From Chondrilla cf. caribensis (lineage: Eukaryota > Porifera > Demospongiae > Chondrillida > Chondrillidae): a DNA stretch of 64,000 nucleotides. This document shows, piece after piece, positions 39,479-51,220 of this stretch. Location of the stretch: the NCBI GenBank assembly GCA_964020155.1, contig OZ026555.1:2210282-2274281 (forward strand). Reading direction: 5' to 3'. The notes beneath the pieces were generated by a model that made no database searches, was not told the DNA's origin, and saw only the letters and a program-made list of their open reading frames with translations. Both the position numbers and the translations under genes were made by a program. The first letter of the stretch is position 1; every line of letters starts with the position of its first letter.

Positions 39479-40143
39479 GTGTGAGGGACTACTGTAGGTT
39501 TCTGTTGCAGTGTAGACAACACACCTACCGATCATGTACGTATGAACCACACCACATGAATATCATTACATGTACATGACAAGGTGTAACCATAGACCCT
39601 AGATGTTGCAATGTACGTATGTGTGTACATCCAACACATCATCAGTGCAAGATGCATGTAATGTGTATGTTTATATCCAATGAGTGTGTGATGTACACAT
39701 GACTGTTGTCATTATGTACTGAATGTTTAACACAAACACCATGTTATGTATACAGTCTGAGTTAGGGGGACCTGAAACACATCACACATTGTTCTGATTG
39801 TTGAATGAAATAATAACCATTGATGTTGGTGGTGTGGGATACCATGATTGAAGCAAATACTCCCAACAGCTGTGCATATTCCATCTGTGACTACTGAAAG
39901 ATCTTCAGATCCCAAAGATTTGTGATTCCAGATAAATTTAAATTCTCATGTACATTATTAAGTGTGTGTATACCTCATAACAATTGGTATGGTAGTAGCT
40001 CTTATCTACATGTGTGTATTATATGGAATATTATGTTAGCACGTACATAGACATGGCACATCCACATGTAAATATGTACATGTTCCCAAATCACACCACA
40101 TTTCAGATATACGTACACCTTGATGTACCTGGGTCTATTGTAG

Positions 40144-40275
40144 TTTGACTGGCTGAGGTGTTTCCAAACCTTCTTCAACTCTGTTGGTCTTGGTGCCAAC
40201 ATCACCAGTGAGACTGTGGTCATTGTGAGCTCTCCAGAGTATTTCCAATGTATTTTATGTTCCATGACCAAAACT
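40144..40275 (+). CDS. exon-like 44-codon block, copy 2
   Basis: Duplicate of 39347-39478 with the acceptor-like tag retained. Confidence 0.3.
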
Positions 40276-40909
40276 GTGTGAGGGACTACTGTAGGTTTCT
40301 GTTGCAGTGTAGACAACACACCTACCGATCATGTATGAACCACACCACATGAATATCATTACAATGTCACTGAATGTCTCCCTGTTTGCACCACAGTCAC
40401 AATAACTGTGGACTGTAATGGTACCACTACAATGGGACTAGAATGTTATTCTCAGCAGCTCTCAAGTTTGTCTAGTTCCTGAGCCTTTAAATTTATGTCC
40501 ATAATTCTTACCAAGTCTGTACAATAATGTAATGAATGCAATTTGCCATGCCATCCATCTAAGAACACAGCAATTACCACCTAAACCCAGAGCAGTTCCT
40601 TTTGTGTTTCCTCTGAGCAATAGGCTATACAAAAACAACATAGAATGCTTGTGTTCAATCCCTCCATCAGCAGAATCCATTCAAGATTGTGGTTACCTGT
40701 TCAGTAATTGGTACATATCCCTTTTCACCACAAACCCCTCAAATGTCCACCAGACTCTTTGCTTCCTTCTAAATTGGGTCTCACTCCACAAGACTAAACT
40801 GGTGTTTGAATATCTATGTACATATTATTGTAATTTTCACATGAACGTAGCTCATTGATACCTGCTGAATACAGATCCTGCCTCCCTTTGTGTCCTGTTC
40901 ACCATGTAG

Positions 40910-41122
40910 TGTTGTTGAGAACTACATCAAGTGGCAGCTTGCTCTTCCTTACATCCCACTGTTGAGTACCCCTTTCCGCCGTCAGTGGCTGATGCATTTT
41001 ATGAGGACATTAGTGGGGATGGGGGTTCCCCAGACTGTGTTTCTGTTACTCAGAACGGCCTGCCGTTTGTTGTGTCTAGACTCTACACTGCAGAGGATGT
41101 CATCCCAAACACAAGAGATGAG
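40910..41122 (+). CDS. exon-like 213-bp block, copy 1 (possible SPIN90-like exon)
   Basis: Acceptor ttcaccatgtag, donor ATGAG|gtttgt. Leu-rich frame VENYIKWQLALPYIPL...VFLLLRTACRLLCL. Against copy 2 at 41743-41955, four of the six differences fall at third positions of this frame, which favours it over the overlapping frame. Helical Leu-rich content suits an armadillo-like domain. Confidence 0.4.
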
Positions 41123-41359
41123 GTTTGTACAGGAATTGTGGGCAGTGTAAATTTGAGCATACGTACATCTAGTTGAACACAATGTAATTATAATAGTGTG
41201 AATGTACGTACATATGTATTATGTGACTGTAAACTTGTATAATATTTGGTTGGTTTTGTGGTGATGTGTGTATAACTGGTTGTATACATGTGTAAATGTA
41301 TATAGTACAGTCAGACCTCTTTTCATACAATGACAGTCTCTTTAATACTCATCCATACA

Positions 41360-41490
41360 CTGTAATGTACACATCCGTACACTGTATTGTACACATCTGT
41401 ACACTGTATTGTACGTATCTGTACACTTTATTGTACACATCTGTACACTGTATTTTACACATCCGTACACTGTATTGTACACATCTGTAC
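41360..41490. repeat. 22-bp tandem repeats (acactgtattgtacacatctgt type)
   Basis: About six copies here and about four at 42178-42262 in the duplicated block, open in several frames. Confidence 0.7.
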
Positions 41491-41742
41491 AATGAGAATA
41501 ACTACATACTGTATGTACGTATGTGCATTTATATGTGCAAATATCTACAATTGAAAACACAATACACTCAGTGACTGACAATGTCACAGTACAGGGATGT
41601 ATACTACAATGTTGTCAGAGTTTACCATATGCACATGTACTTATGGTATGTGTGTGCTCATTTCTACCGAACATGAACGTAGCTCGTTGATACCTGCTGA
41701 ATACAGATCCTGCCTTCCCTTTGTGTCCTGTTCACCATGTAG

Positions 41743-41955
41743 TGTTGTTGAGAACTACGTCAAGTGGCAGCTTGCTCTTCCTTACATCCCACTGTTGAGT
41801 ACCCCGTTCCGCCGTCAGTGGCTGATGCATTTTATGAGGACATTGGTGGGGAAGGGGGTTCCCCAGACTGTATTTCTGTTACTCAGAACGGCCTGCCGTT
41901 TGTTGTGTCTAGACTCTACACTGCAAAGGATGTCATCCCAAACACAAGAGATGAG
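41743..41955 (+). CDS. exon-like 213-bp block, copy 2
   Basis: Same acceptor and donor as copy 1, 833 bp downstream; Ile-to-Val and Met-to-Lys replacements only. Duplicated exons may be mutually exclusive or a broken tandem copy. Confidence 0.4.
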
Positions 41956-42177
41956 GTTGGTGTAGGAATTGTGGGCAGTGTAAATTTGAGCATACATACA
42001 TCTAGTTGAATACAATGTAATTATAATAGTGTGAATGTACGTACATATGTATTATATGACTGTAAACTTGTATAATATTTGGTTGATTTAGTAATGTGTG
42101 TATAACTGGTTGTATGCATGTGCAAATGCATATAGTACAGTCAGACCTCTTTTCATACAATGACAGTCTCTTTAATA

Positions 42178-42262
42178 CTTATCCATACATTGTATTGTAC
42201 ACATCTGTACACTGTATTGTACACATCCGTACACACTATTGTACACATCTGTACAATGAGAA
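42178..42262. repeat. 22-bp tandem repeats, second cluster
   Basis: Same unit as 41360-41490, fewer copies, at the matching place downstream of the second 213-bp block. Confidence 0.65.
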
Positions 42263-42697
42263 TAACTACTGTACATACTGTATGTACGTACATATGTTCT
42301 TTTATATGTGTACATATCCACAATTGAAAACACAATACAATGACAATGTCACTGTACATGGATGTATACTACAATGTTGCAGGAGTTTACCATATGCATG
42401 TACACTTACGGTACGTGTGTGCTCATTTCTACCAAACATTTGTGCATATTTACATACATGTGTACATGTGTGCAGTAGTGTACATATGTTTGTACATGTA
42501 GGCAGTACTATAATAATATTGTACATACAGTGTATATAATACATATGTATGGTATACGTACGTACTCACTGTACATGTATACATATGTGGCAATCAGTAG
42601 ACATACATGCAATATGTATGGAGTTGTCCTCTCACCTCACTCATGGCTCTTTTATGATACTTTTGTCATGTGCAGTTGAGTGTTCCAGTGATCCTAG

Positions 42698-42762
42698 TAC
42701 ATAGACCAGTGGTCCACAGACTTCATCACAGAAGTGTTGGAGATGATAGAGGATCCTCTGTC
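42698..42762 (+). pseudogene. truncated duplicate of a SPIN90-like exon
   Basis: Matches the first 65 bases of the exon at 44499-44634 including the acceptor region (agtgatcctag), then diverges at gaggatcctc. Confidence 0.6.
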
Positions 42763-42909
42763 TATGCTATGTATGTACTTTTCATTAGTGTGTCACCGGC
42801 TGTATCATGCATATACGTATGTATGTGCAGATGTGCACCTGTTGTCATTTGTGTTACTGAGGGTGAAGCCATAGTGAAACATTGTTGACACAATAATGTA
42901 CCACTACAG

Positions 42910-43070
42910 GCCTCAACACACTACAGCACAAAACATCCTACTGTGACCCAGACATTGGCAGGAGAGACCAGTGTGTCTCAACCTAACTATCACACCACAC
43001 CTGACATGCTGGTCCAGACAGAACTCCTCCTCAGTTCTTCTCCTGGTGATTGTTTATACCTACCTTACAG
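42910..43070 (+). CDS. probable exon of SPIN90-like gene
   Basis: Acceptor ccactacag, donor TTACAG|gtgtga; open for 53 codons (TVTQTLAGETSVSQPNYHTT). Ends in phase 2, matching the single leading base of the exon at 43450. No direct family motif, so assignment rests on phase and position. Confidence 0.4.
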
Positions 43071-43160
43071 GTGTGAAGTGTAACCAATCACATTTTATAC
43101 ACTACATTTAATTACTACGTACACTCCATACACATGTATCCACAGGCTGTATTGTACATA

Positions 43161-43351
43161 CCATATAGTGGGAAATTTTCACGGATTTCACGATTAGCCT
43201 AACAATCTGCAAAAATAAAATCCACAAATTAGGCGTTCTCTATGTTCTATCATGTGACTGTGGCCAGCATCCGCGAAAATTTTATCCATGAATTTTCATT
43301 TTTGGACCCATCCGCAAAAATTTTGTCCCGCAAAAATTTCCTGCTATACGG
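43161..43351. mobile_element. TA-flanked MITE (family 3 relative)
   Basis: Ends ccatatagtgggaaattttc and aaatttcctgctatacgg form an inverted repeat flanked by TA. Located between two candidate SPIN90-like exons. Confidence 0.55.
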
Positions 43352-43449
43352 TATCAATACACTGTATTGTGTACTTATGTACACTGTATTGTATGTATCC
43401 AGTACACTGTACCATACACACATCTGTACACTTCTCTGTGCTCAAATAG

Positions 43450-43536
43450 GGCTGCTGTTGTAGAGTACTTTTCCATGCAAACCACCTCAGGATCACTTTG
43501 CCACATTCACATGCTAACACTTCACATGACTTCATT
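43450..43536 (+). CDS. probable SPIN90-like armadillo exon
   Basis: Acceptor tcaaatag, donor CATT|gtaacc. The peptide AAVVEYFSMQTTSGSL resembles the ALVAYYQM...ASL helix of the NCKIPSD/SPIN90 leucine-rich domain. Phase fits the preceding exon. Confidence 0.45.
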
Positions 43537-44498
43537 GTAACCAGGACTGGTGTGGTGCCATGTATAGTGGTCCCATGGTGTTGTCTTGTTGTTTGTGTGA
43601 GAATATATCCAGTGATGTCCTCTACTTTCTGTGCCATGAACAGATTTAGACATATACGTGTGAATATGTACATACTGCAGTTATTGTGTGGTGTGTGTAC
43701 ACTGGTACTAGTTGACCTTCATTATACCAATTGATGTCTGTACAGTTCAATTGGATTATGAGAATAACTACATACATATGTGCATTTATATGTGTACATA
43801 TCTACAAATGAAAACACAATACACTGATAATGTCACAGTACATGGATGTATACTACAATGTTGCAGGAGTTTACCATATGCATGTGCATATACATACATG
43901 TGTACAGCTTTCTACTGAACACACGTACATATTCACATACATGTGTACATCTGTGTAGTCATGTACATATGTACATATGTACATGTGGGCAGTACTATAC
44001 TGTATATTGTGTGTGAAGGAGTGGAAGGTGTTAGAGATGTTTATTGTAAGTTAGAAGATTTCTTGGACTATTTTTGAACATGTTTTATGATCAGTACAAG
44101 TTAATTTTCAATTTTGTATCATTTGTACTGATGAAGCCCATGATGGACCAAATGTGAAATCACGGTGAACATAAATGCTGAAAAATATAGACATGTCCAA
44201 CAATAGTCCAAGAAATAGCCTAATACGTATATACGGTATGGTATACATACTCACTGTACATGTACATATGTGTAGATTACATGTGTGTATTGTGGTAAAG
44301 GTCCTTTAGTAGGCACTGTCCATTCATATCTACATATATTCATGTAGTATATGTGAATATGAACATATGTACAACTCTGTGTGTATATGAGTATATGTCC
44401 ATACATGCAGTATGTATGGAGTTGTCCTTCTCTCAACTCACTCATGGCTCTTTTATGATACTTTAGTCTTGTGCAGTCGAGTGTTCCAGTGATCCTAG

Positions 44499-44634
44499 TG
44501 CATAGACCAGTGGTCCACAGACTTCATCACAGAAGTGTTGGAGATGATAGAGGATCCTCCGTTTTGTGACACTGATGATCAGGTACCAGATGCTCTTGTC
44601 AATGTTGTGCTGGGCTTCAACCAACACTTCACAG
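44499..44634 (+). CDS. SPIN90/NCKIPSD-like exon
   Basis: Acceptor gtgatcctag, donor ACAG|gtcagt. Encodes DFITEVLEMIEDPPFCDTDD then QVPDALVNVVLGFNQHF, which lines up with the NIVEDGLP...EQLPDLCVNLLLALNLH part of the family's C-terminal domain. SPIN90 binds Arp2/3 complex and nucleates linear actin filaments. Confidence 0.6.
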
Positions 44635-45019
44635 GTCAGTGGATGGTCTCACCACCAGCAGGTGTTGTTGTGTTTACACGTTCCAACTACAAACACAAAA
44701 CACCTCTATTACCTGTGTGTGTGGAACACATAACACAGGATAATCATCTCTTGTAGATCACTATGTACATACAGTACTATCATCCTACACACTGTAGATC
44801 ACTATGTACATACAGTACTATCATCCTATACAGTACTATAGATCAACATTAAAACTGGACAATTATTATATGATAGAGACCTAGCAGAACCTGTACTTGT
44901 CTTTGTATTATTGTATTAATTTGTGCAATGTTTTATTTCTGTATCTTATTTGCATCATTTTTTTGTGTGTATATTTACAGGTGCACTTGTGTACATATCT
45001 GTCATTTTTATTCAATCCT

Positions 45020-45118
45020 CCTGTTCAACTATGTACATACATACATAGTTACACACTCACTACCTCTACCTCTCCTCCTGTAGCTACACACTCACTACCT
45101 CTCCCTCTCCTCCTGTAG
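45020..45118 (+). repeat. triplicated acceptor segment before the SPIN90-like last exon
   Basis: A ~36-bp unit containing ctcctcctgtagctacacac is repeated, so up to three candidate 3' splice sites precede the last exon. Only the last leaves the family-like reading frame directly joined. Confidence 0.6.
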
Positions 45119-45319
45119 CTATGCACTCACTACCTCTCACTGCTCCACAAACTGATTGGCAGTACAGACTATGGAGAATCTCTTCACAGAAGGGATGAGT
45201 TGACTGCTTGTCTCAGTCGAATCTTTTCCGAAGAAGAAGAAGTCAAAGAAGACAAGGAAATAGTGAATCAAATTTGGAAGGACTTTCCTCAGTGTTTTCA
45301 GTTTGTGTCATCAATTTAG
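45119..45319 (+). CDS. SPIN90/NCKIPSD-like terminal exon
   Basis: Acceptor ctcctcctgtag, 66 codons to TAG. THYLSLLHKLIGS...LHRRDELTACLSRIFSEEEE closely follows the family's C-terminus (EYLSLMHAIV...HRLPDLQAILRRILNEEE), and the last residues EIVNQIWKDF match its final helix. This is the best evidence for the gene. The exon(s) linking 44634 to 45119, expected to encode the NVIMAAL...LLLLNRGDDP part, were not found, so the copy may be incomplete. Confidence 0.75.
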   Translation, partial: LCTHYLSLLHKLIGSTDYGESLHRRDELTACLSRIFSEEEEVKEDKEIVNQIWKDFPQCFQFVSSI

Positions 45320-45880
45320 AGAAACAGCTATAGCCACTGCAGCTGTGCTAGATGGTCATTTGTACAGAAATTGATAGTCTTTATATTGTTTTTTGTGTAT
45401 GGCCAGTACTATCAGCTGTTATATCAAGAGCAAGCTAGTAAAAGTATACAACAGAGCTATAATATAGATTATGTGCATTTATATAATGATATTAATGTTA
45501 TTATACTAAATTTAACCATGCAGGGTATAAAAATAATAAGTTTCACTAGCGCTAGCTCTATACAGATATATCTATAATAATATTGTACTGTATGTATATA
45601 CCTATATAATATTATAATTATTATTATACTGTAAAATATGACCAAGCATGCCATTTATATCAACTAGTTATATTATATAAAATGGATGTGATGTATGACC
45701 AATAATGAAACACATAGAGTATACACACAGCATATTATATCGACATGGTCATGACGTCCACAGAATTGCAACAATAATTGAACAATACTATTTACATATG
45801 CATTATAAAAATTAAAAATAATAATGATAATAATAGTAATAATAAAATAATAATGAATTAAGAGCTACAATGGGTAACTC
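45320..45880. other. intergenic, AT-rich
   Basis: Between the SPIN90-like stop and the minisatellite. AT-rich with no gene seen. The convergent gene's 3' end is at 46725. Confidence 0.5.
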
Positions 45881-45881
45881 A

Positions 45882-46179
45882 GTGTACACTGTCCTGATGG
45901 TCCTGGTGTACACTGTCCTGACAGTCCTGGTGTACACTGTCCTGACGGTCCTGGTGTACACTGTCCTGACAGTCCTGGTGTACACTGTCCTGACGGTCCT
46001 GGTGTACACTGTCCTGACGGTCCTGGTGTACACTGTCCTGACGGTCCTGGTGTACACTGTCCTGAGGGTCCTGGTGTACACTGTCCCGACGGTCCTGGTG
46101 TACACTGTCCTGAAGGTCCTGGTGTACACTGTACTGACGGTCCTGGTGTACACTGTCCTGACGGTCCTGGTATACACTG
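45882..46179. repeat. 24-bp minisatellite, about 12 copies
   Basis: Consensus ggtgtacactgtcctgacgg plus tcct, with point variants only. As 24 is a multiple of three, several frames stay open (VYTVLTVL on plus, QCTPGPSG on minus). Confidence 0.85.
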
Positions 46180-46724
46180 TGTGTTTACTACTATGTTCTG
46201 GTATTGATACTGTATGACCTGTTGTATGGATGAAGTGTGGAATACAACTAACAATGATGGCTGGTGAACACCAGGTACTGTGTGTACGTATGTATACACA
46301 ATAGGAAATGAAGCCACATTAACTAAGTTATGTAAGGAGATGTGTATGGTAAATATTGTTGTGTGTGTTCCTGTAGAATATGTAAATAACACAAGAAATT
46401 CACGCTATTTAAATGACACTGTGAATGAAGGACAATATGATAATAAAAATGACCTGCATACAAAGGACAAATTTGATCACCAAAATGGACTTTGCTATGG
46501 TGCTAACACATGTTTCACTTCTGAAAAGTGGACGATCACTCTACAGTGAACAAAATATCAACGTGTCCTTTATTAAGAGGTTCCACTGTAGCTAAACTTA
46601 AAAGCACTCACTAGCACACCACAAATGATACAAGTAACCAGGTATTAGATTAAGTCTTAATGTCTTATGTACTCCCCACATGTACATACTAAATTAAATA
46701 ATCCTCAAGCTAATCTACAATACC

Positions 46725-47119
46725 TCATGAAGATCCTTGATTCTTCACAGTTCTTTCAATTTTGTCTGCTAGGTCTTCTAATGCAGCACCTCTTCCTACT
46801 TCTTTCACTTCATCTCTCAAGAATTTACAGAATTGTAGCATATCATCACCATTATGGTTCGTCTCAAAGTATTTCAGTAGGTCTGAAGCTGCAGCAGCTG
46901 GATCTCCATGATCAAGTTGAGCTAAAACCCTAGCATTACATGCAGAATCAATAAGGTTGTATCCTCTCTTCAAAGTGTCAACACGTGGTTTTGTCAGCAT
47001 GTCTTCAATGTCATTTCTGAGCTCCCTCCAGTCCAAGGACTTGACAACATCCTTGGCTCTAACATGACTGTAGGATACCTCCTTCGGTTTGGAAGCAATA
47101 TGCACTTTTGATGGAACAG
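46725..47119 (-). CDS. CARD-like terminal exon
   Basis: Acceptor atgttttgtag; 131 codons to TGA. Helical domain from about residue 25: [60 protein letters not shown]. The LL..F........F..FLRD spacing resembles CARD helices 3-5. A Death domain is the alternative. Confidence 0.6.
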
Positions 47120-49442
47120 CTACAAAACATAAAATACAAAGAACACATTACAAAACTTATTACTAATGAACATCACATGAAATATAGGTACATGCAAAGA
47201 TTTGTTGTGTATGGCATTATGAACCAAAGAAGGAGAGAGAGAGGATACAGATATTTAAGTAGCTGTAAGAAAATGTATCATTCTGATACAGCTGTGGCAT
47301 GTAAAATATAAGATGTGAAGAGCAAAATTGAAAGATGGGAGGGGCAGCGTTCAAAGAATTTCAAAGTAAAGTATGTCTTCAAGTTGTTTAATAAAAGAAG
47401 GGTGGGGAATGATCATAGTGTAATTAATGTACAATTCACAAGAAGACAGATGTGACAACACTACACAAACACTGCATAGGGATGTACTGGATGTATTCAA
47501 TTGACTGTGACTTCTTCAGTTTGTCACAACATGAAAACATTACAGGATACCACACTAAAGTACACATGTACTATACATTCAATGTACTGCAACTCACAGA
47601 GGGTAGGAGGATGACTGTAGTGTGTACTGGGATATGAAGGATGTGGTTCACAGTACTGTGGAGGGTAGGACAGTGAGGATGGTCCTGGCAGGTCCTCTGT
47701 TGGGGGTGGTCCTTGAGGAGGGGGAGGAGTGTAGACAGGGTATCCCCAACTGGAAGGGAGACCTGTTCTAGGCTGCCTTGGATGAAAAGGAGGTTGGTTG
47801 CATTGAATAGGCTGTAAAGAAGGGTGTCCATACTGGGGGTATGAAGGGAAGATAGATCGAGGGTATGAGACAGACTGGGGATATGGGAAATGCTGTAACA
47901 TTCCAGGTTCTTGTAAGTCATAGCGACTTTGTCCAGGACCCCTAGGTCCATGAGGACTGTAGATGTATTGTGCCAATGGATGTGGTGTTCTAGCCATAGG
48001 TTGGGTTGGCCACTGAAATACAGGAGGTGGGTAGAATTGCTGTGGACCACCACTGGAGGAGAGGTGGTGTGGAGATGCTCTTTGAGGAGGTCCAGTCAAT
48101 GTTGACTGATTCACAGTACCAGGTGAAGGGGAGTTCTGATGAGGGATTGACATCTGAACGTCACGTGATGGATGAAGTGCTGGAGCTACTGAACATGACA
48201 CAACTTGGTCAGTTTGTCTAGATAAAATCTGAAAGCAAAAATTACAAATACAACATAGTGCATGCATGTATGTACCACATATTATATTCATTCAAGTGAC
48301 ATGAGAATAAAAAAATAGTAAATAAATGTATGCTAATGTCGATGCTGTTATAACCAAACAACTATTATTATGCAATTAGTACTAATAGCATCAATGATCT
48401 TTGGTACACACCTAGTCTTCTCCCACTAGACTACAGTACACAACATCTACTCACACTCATTTCAAGTACATACCATAGGACTGGTGTCCATCTGTTGAGG
48501 GATACCTTGAGATAGAGATAGACTTCGTCCAGCCTCTATGATATTAAGAACAACATGTAGATGTATTAAATGTGCCATGGGATCGAAATTTTTAGGTTTG
48601 GAGAGTGTTAAGGAACACACTTACTTTCTCCACATTTACAAAGTGTTAAACCTTCAAACATCATTTTCAACAGGAGAAAAAATGGTCAATCACTTACTCT
48701 TTTCTGTGTGTATTTTGTAAACACTCCATAAAAAAACAAACAAACCATTCTTTGAGTTGAAAACGGACACGAAATTACAAAAAAACAAGGATAATTGTAA
48801 TGGAAACATATACATACAACTATGTACAGTGAGTACTCATTCACTTCACAGGATCAGTACATCATGCTGGGCTGTAGTGATACTAATGTGTACAGTTGAA
48901 CCTCATGATCCAACACTTCTGAACACCGATTCCTTTTCAATCTCACAATCATTTCTGTAATCAGGTGACCTTAAATTGACTACATTTTGTCCATTCATGC
49001 ACTTAGTCCATGACATGCAGGAGGAACAGGTTCAATTACCAACTACACTTGTGCTCAGGCACAGTGTTGGAGATGGAGGGGACAAAGACTGCTTGTACAC
49101 TGAGAAGACAGCCCAGGTTCATCAGCTACGATGTCCACTTACCTGATGTGGGGCTTGCATATGGTCTCCAAAGAGAACGGGTGGTGGAGGGATTGCTAGG
49201 AGCAACCAAGGAAGCCATAACTGGTGATAGCATTATAGATACTGCTGAGGAATAAGGGGAATTCCCTTGAGTGGAACCAGAGCGATAATAGGAGAAATCC
49301 CTAGCTGAAGTGCAGCTAACGACTACTCTACTTTCACTGATCAGATCTGGAGTAAACTAAGTACAAAGAAAAACAGCTAGAGTACATACCAAGTCTGCGC
49401 GCGTGTGTGTGTGTGCGTGTGTGTGTGTGTGTGTGTGCGTGC

Positions 49443-49489
<47 letters not shown>

Positions 49490-50923
49490 TGTGTGTGCGT
49501 GTACATACGTTTGGGAGTATGTGTGTGTGTGTGTGTGTTTGTTTTGTGTGTCTGTGAGTGTGTGCTATGTTCAAATGTCAGCTGAGCAACCCAGAGTGCA
49601 TGTGTGTGAATAACAGTATGCCACACAATCAATGTCAAGGATGTTAGTATAAACACATCCCATATTGCAACAGTCAGGTACAAGGCACTGATCCTAAAGT
49701 GAGCAGTGTATGGCTATGGTTCACTGGAAGGCTTTTGTCACTTGTACTGGGAACACTTACTGGAGCACTTGTATGTCTCCATTGAGTGGAGTCTTGAGAA
49801 ATCTCAGACACAGACTGTGACAGAATTGAACTGGAACCTGAAGTGCAGAGAGCAGAAGTATGTGATTCTTCAAAGCGGATTATGAAGTGGAGGCACACAT
49901 TAAGCATTGGCATAGCAGAGGTCTTCATGATTGTAATTCCATAGGAGAAACACTACCACACAGTGTGGTGCCCAGTATACAGGAGTTTGAATCATTGTGC
50001 CAGACTGACATGCATGTGAATGTATGCACATTGTATGCTACATGCATGTATGTATGCATTGAATGATCACACAACAGGACACATACATGAGGTACTAGAA
50101 AAGTTGACTGGTACATAGGATACAATAGTGCAGTAATGTATACTGGGTGTGTATCAGTGGTATGTACTGTACATATAGCAGGTAGGTGGTATGTACTGTA
50201 CATATAGCAGGTAGGTGGTATGTACTGTATATAGCAGGTAGGTGGTATGTACTGTACATAGCAGGTAGGTGGTATGTACTGTACATAGCAGGTAGGTGGT
50301 ATGTGCTGTACATAGCAGGTAGGTGGTGTGTACTGTACATAGCAGGTAGGTGGTGTGTACTGTATACATTGTACATAGGATATATGTGGTATATACTGTA
50401 TATACATACACAAACACTGGGTGTAGCATGTCGTGTGTTGTTTGCTCCAGGTATGATTGAGGACTGCACCTACAAAGTATTCACAGACCAAATTTCTGAA
50501 ATTGGATGGTAATTTGGAGATATACATATGTTCGACCTCATGGAAAGCAAAGAATAAACAGTAAAATTAGCTCCTATCAACACTTTCAAGAGAATACATA
50601 ACATTGAGACACACTGACTCACCATACTGAGAATCCATGGGATATATTCTTTGATGAGTGGATGGAGGTTGAGGGGAATCCCCTGTGTGATGAGCACTTA
50701 TGCAACTATAAGTACTGCTGGGGGACATATCTGGTCTACTCTCCATGGTAACAGTAACCAATGATAACGGATCCACAACAGAGCTGATAGAACTCTGAAA
50801 CATAGAAGCTTCTTGTGACATTGGAGAACTTCTGGAAGAGTCAGACTGTGTACAGTGGACCTAGTGAAGAACACAGAATGATACAGTAGAGGTGAGAGTT
50901 CAGGATAAATGAGATGTGTATGT

Positions 50924-50984
<61 letters not shown>

Positions 50985-51154
50985 CACATACAAACACACA
51001 CACAAACACAAACACACACATGCACATGCACACACACACAGACACATTCACACAACACAGACAAACATTCACACACACAAAACACACATATACAAACACA
51101 TACACACAAACACTCTTGTGACATGCGTGTGCACACATAAACACACACGTGCAT

Positions 51155-51220
<66 letters not shown>

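Larger units (their letters stand above)
37916..40335. repeat. tandem duplication of a ~0.8-kb block, one copy interrupted by the foldback element
   Basis: 37916-38340 matches 39560-40005, and 39240-39540 matches 40058-40335. Taking out the foldback transposon at 38412-39211, the first copy is collinear with the second. Confidence 0.7.

Noticed and set aside
45882..46179. CRISPR-like array
   Set aside because: The 24-bp units abut directly with no unique spacers, and the context is animal DNA. It is a minisatellite.
45812..46392. GQCTPGPS or RTVYTRTV repeat proteins
   Set aside because: Different frames of one minisatellite; no splice or start context favours either.
49925..50527. 200-residue Tyr/Pro/Cys repeat protein on the minus strand
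   Set aside because: The frame is a 27-bp minisatellite; overlapping frames are equally open.
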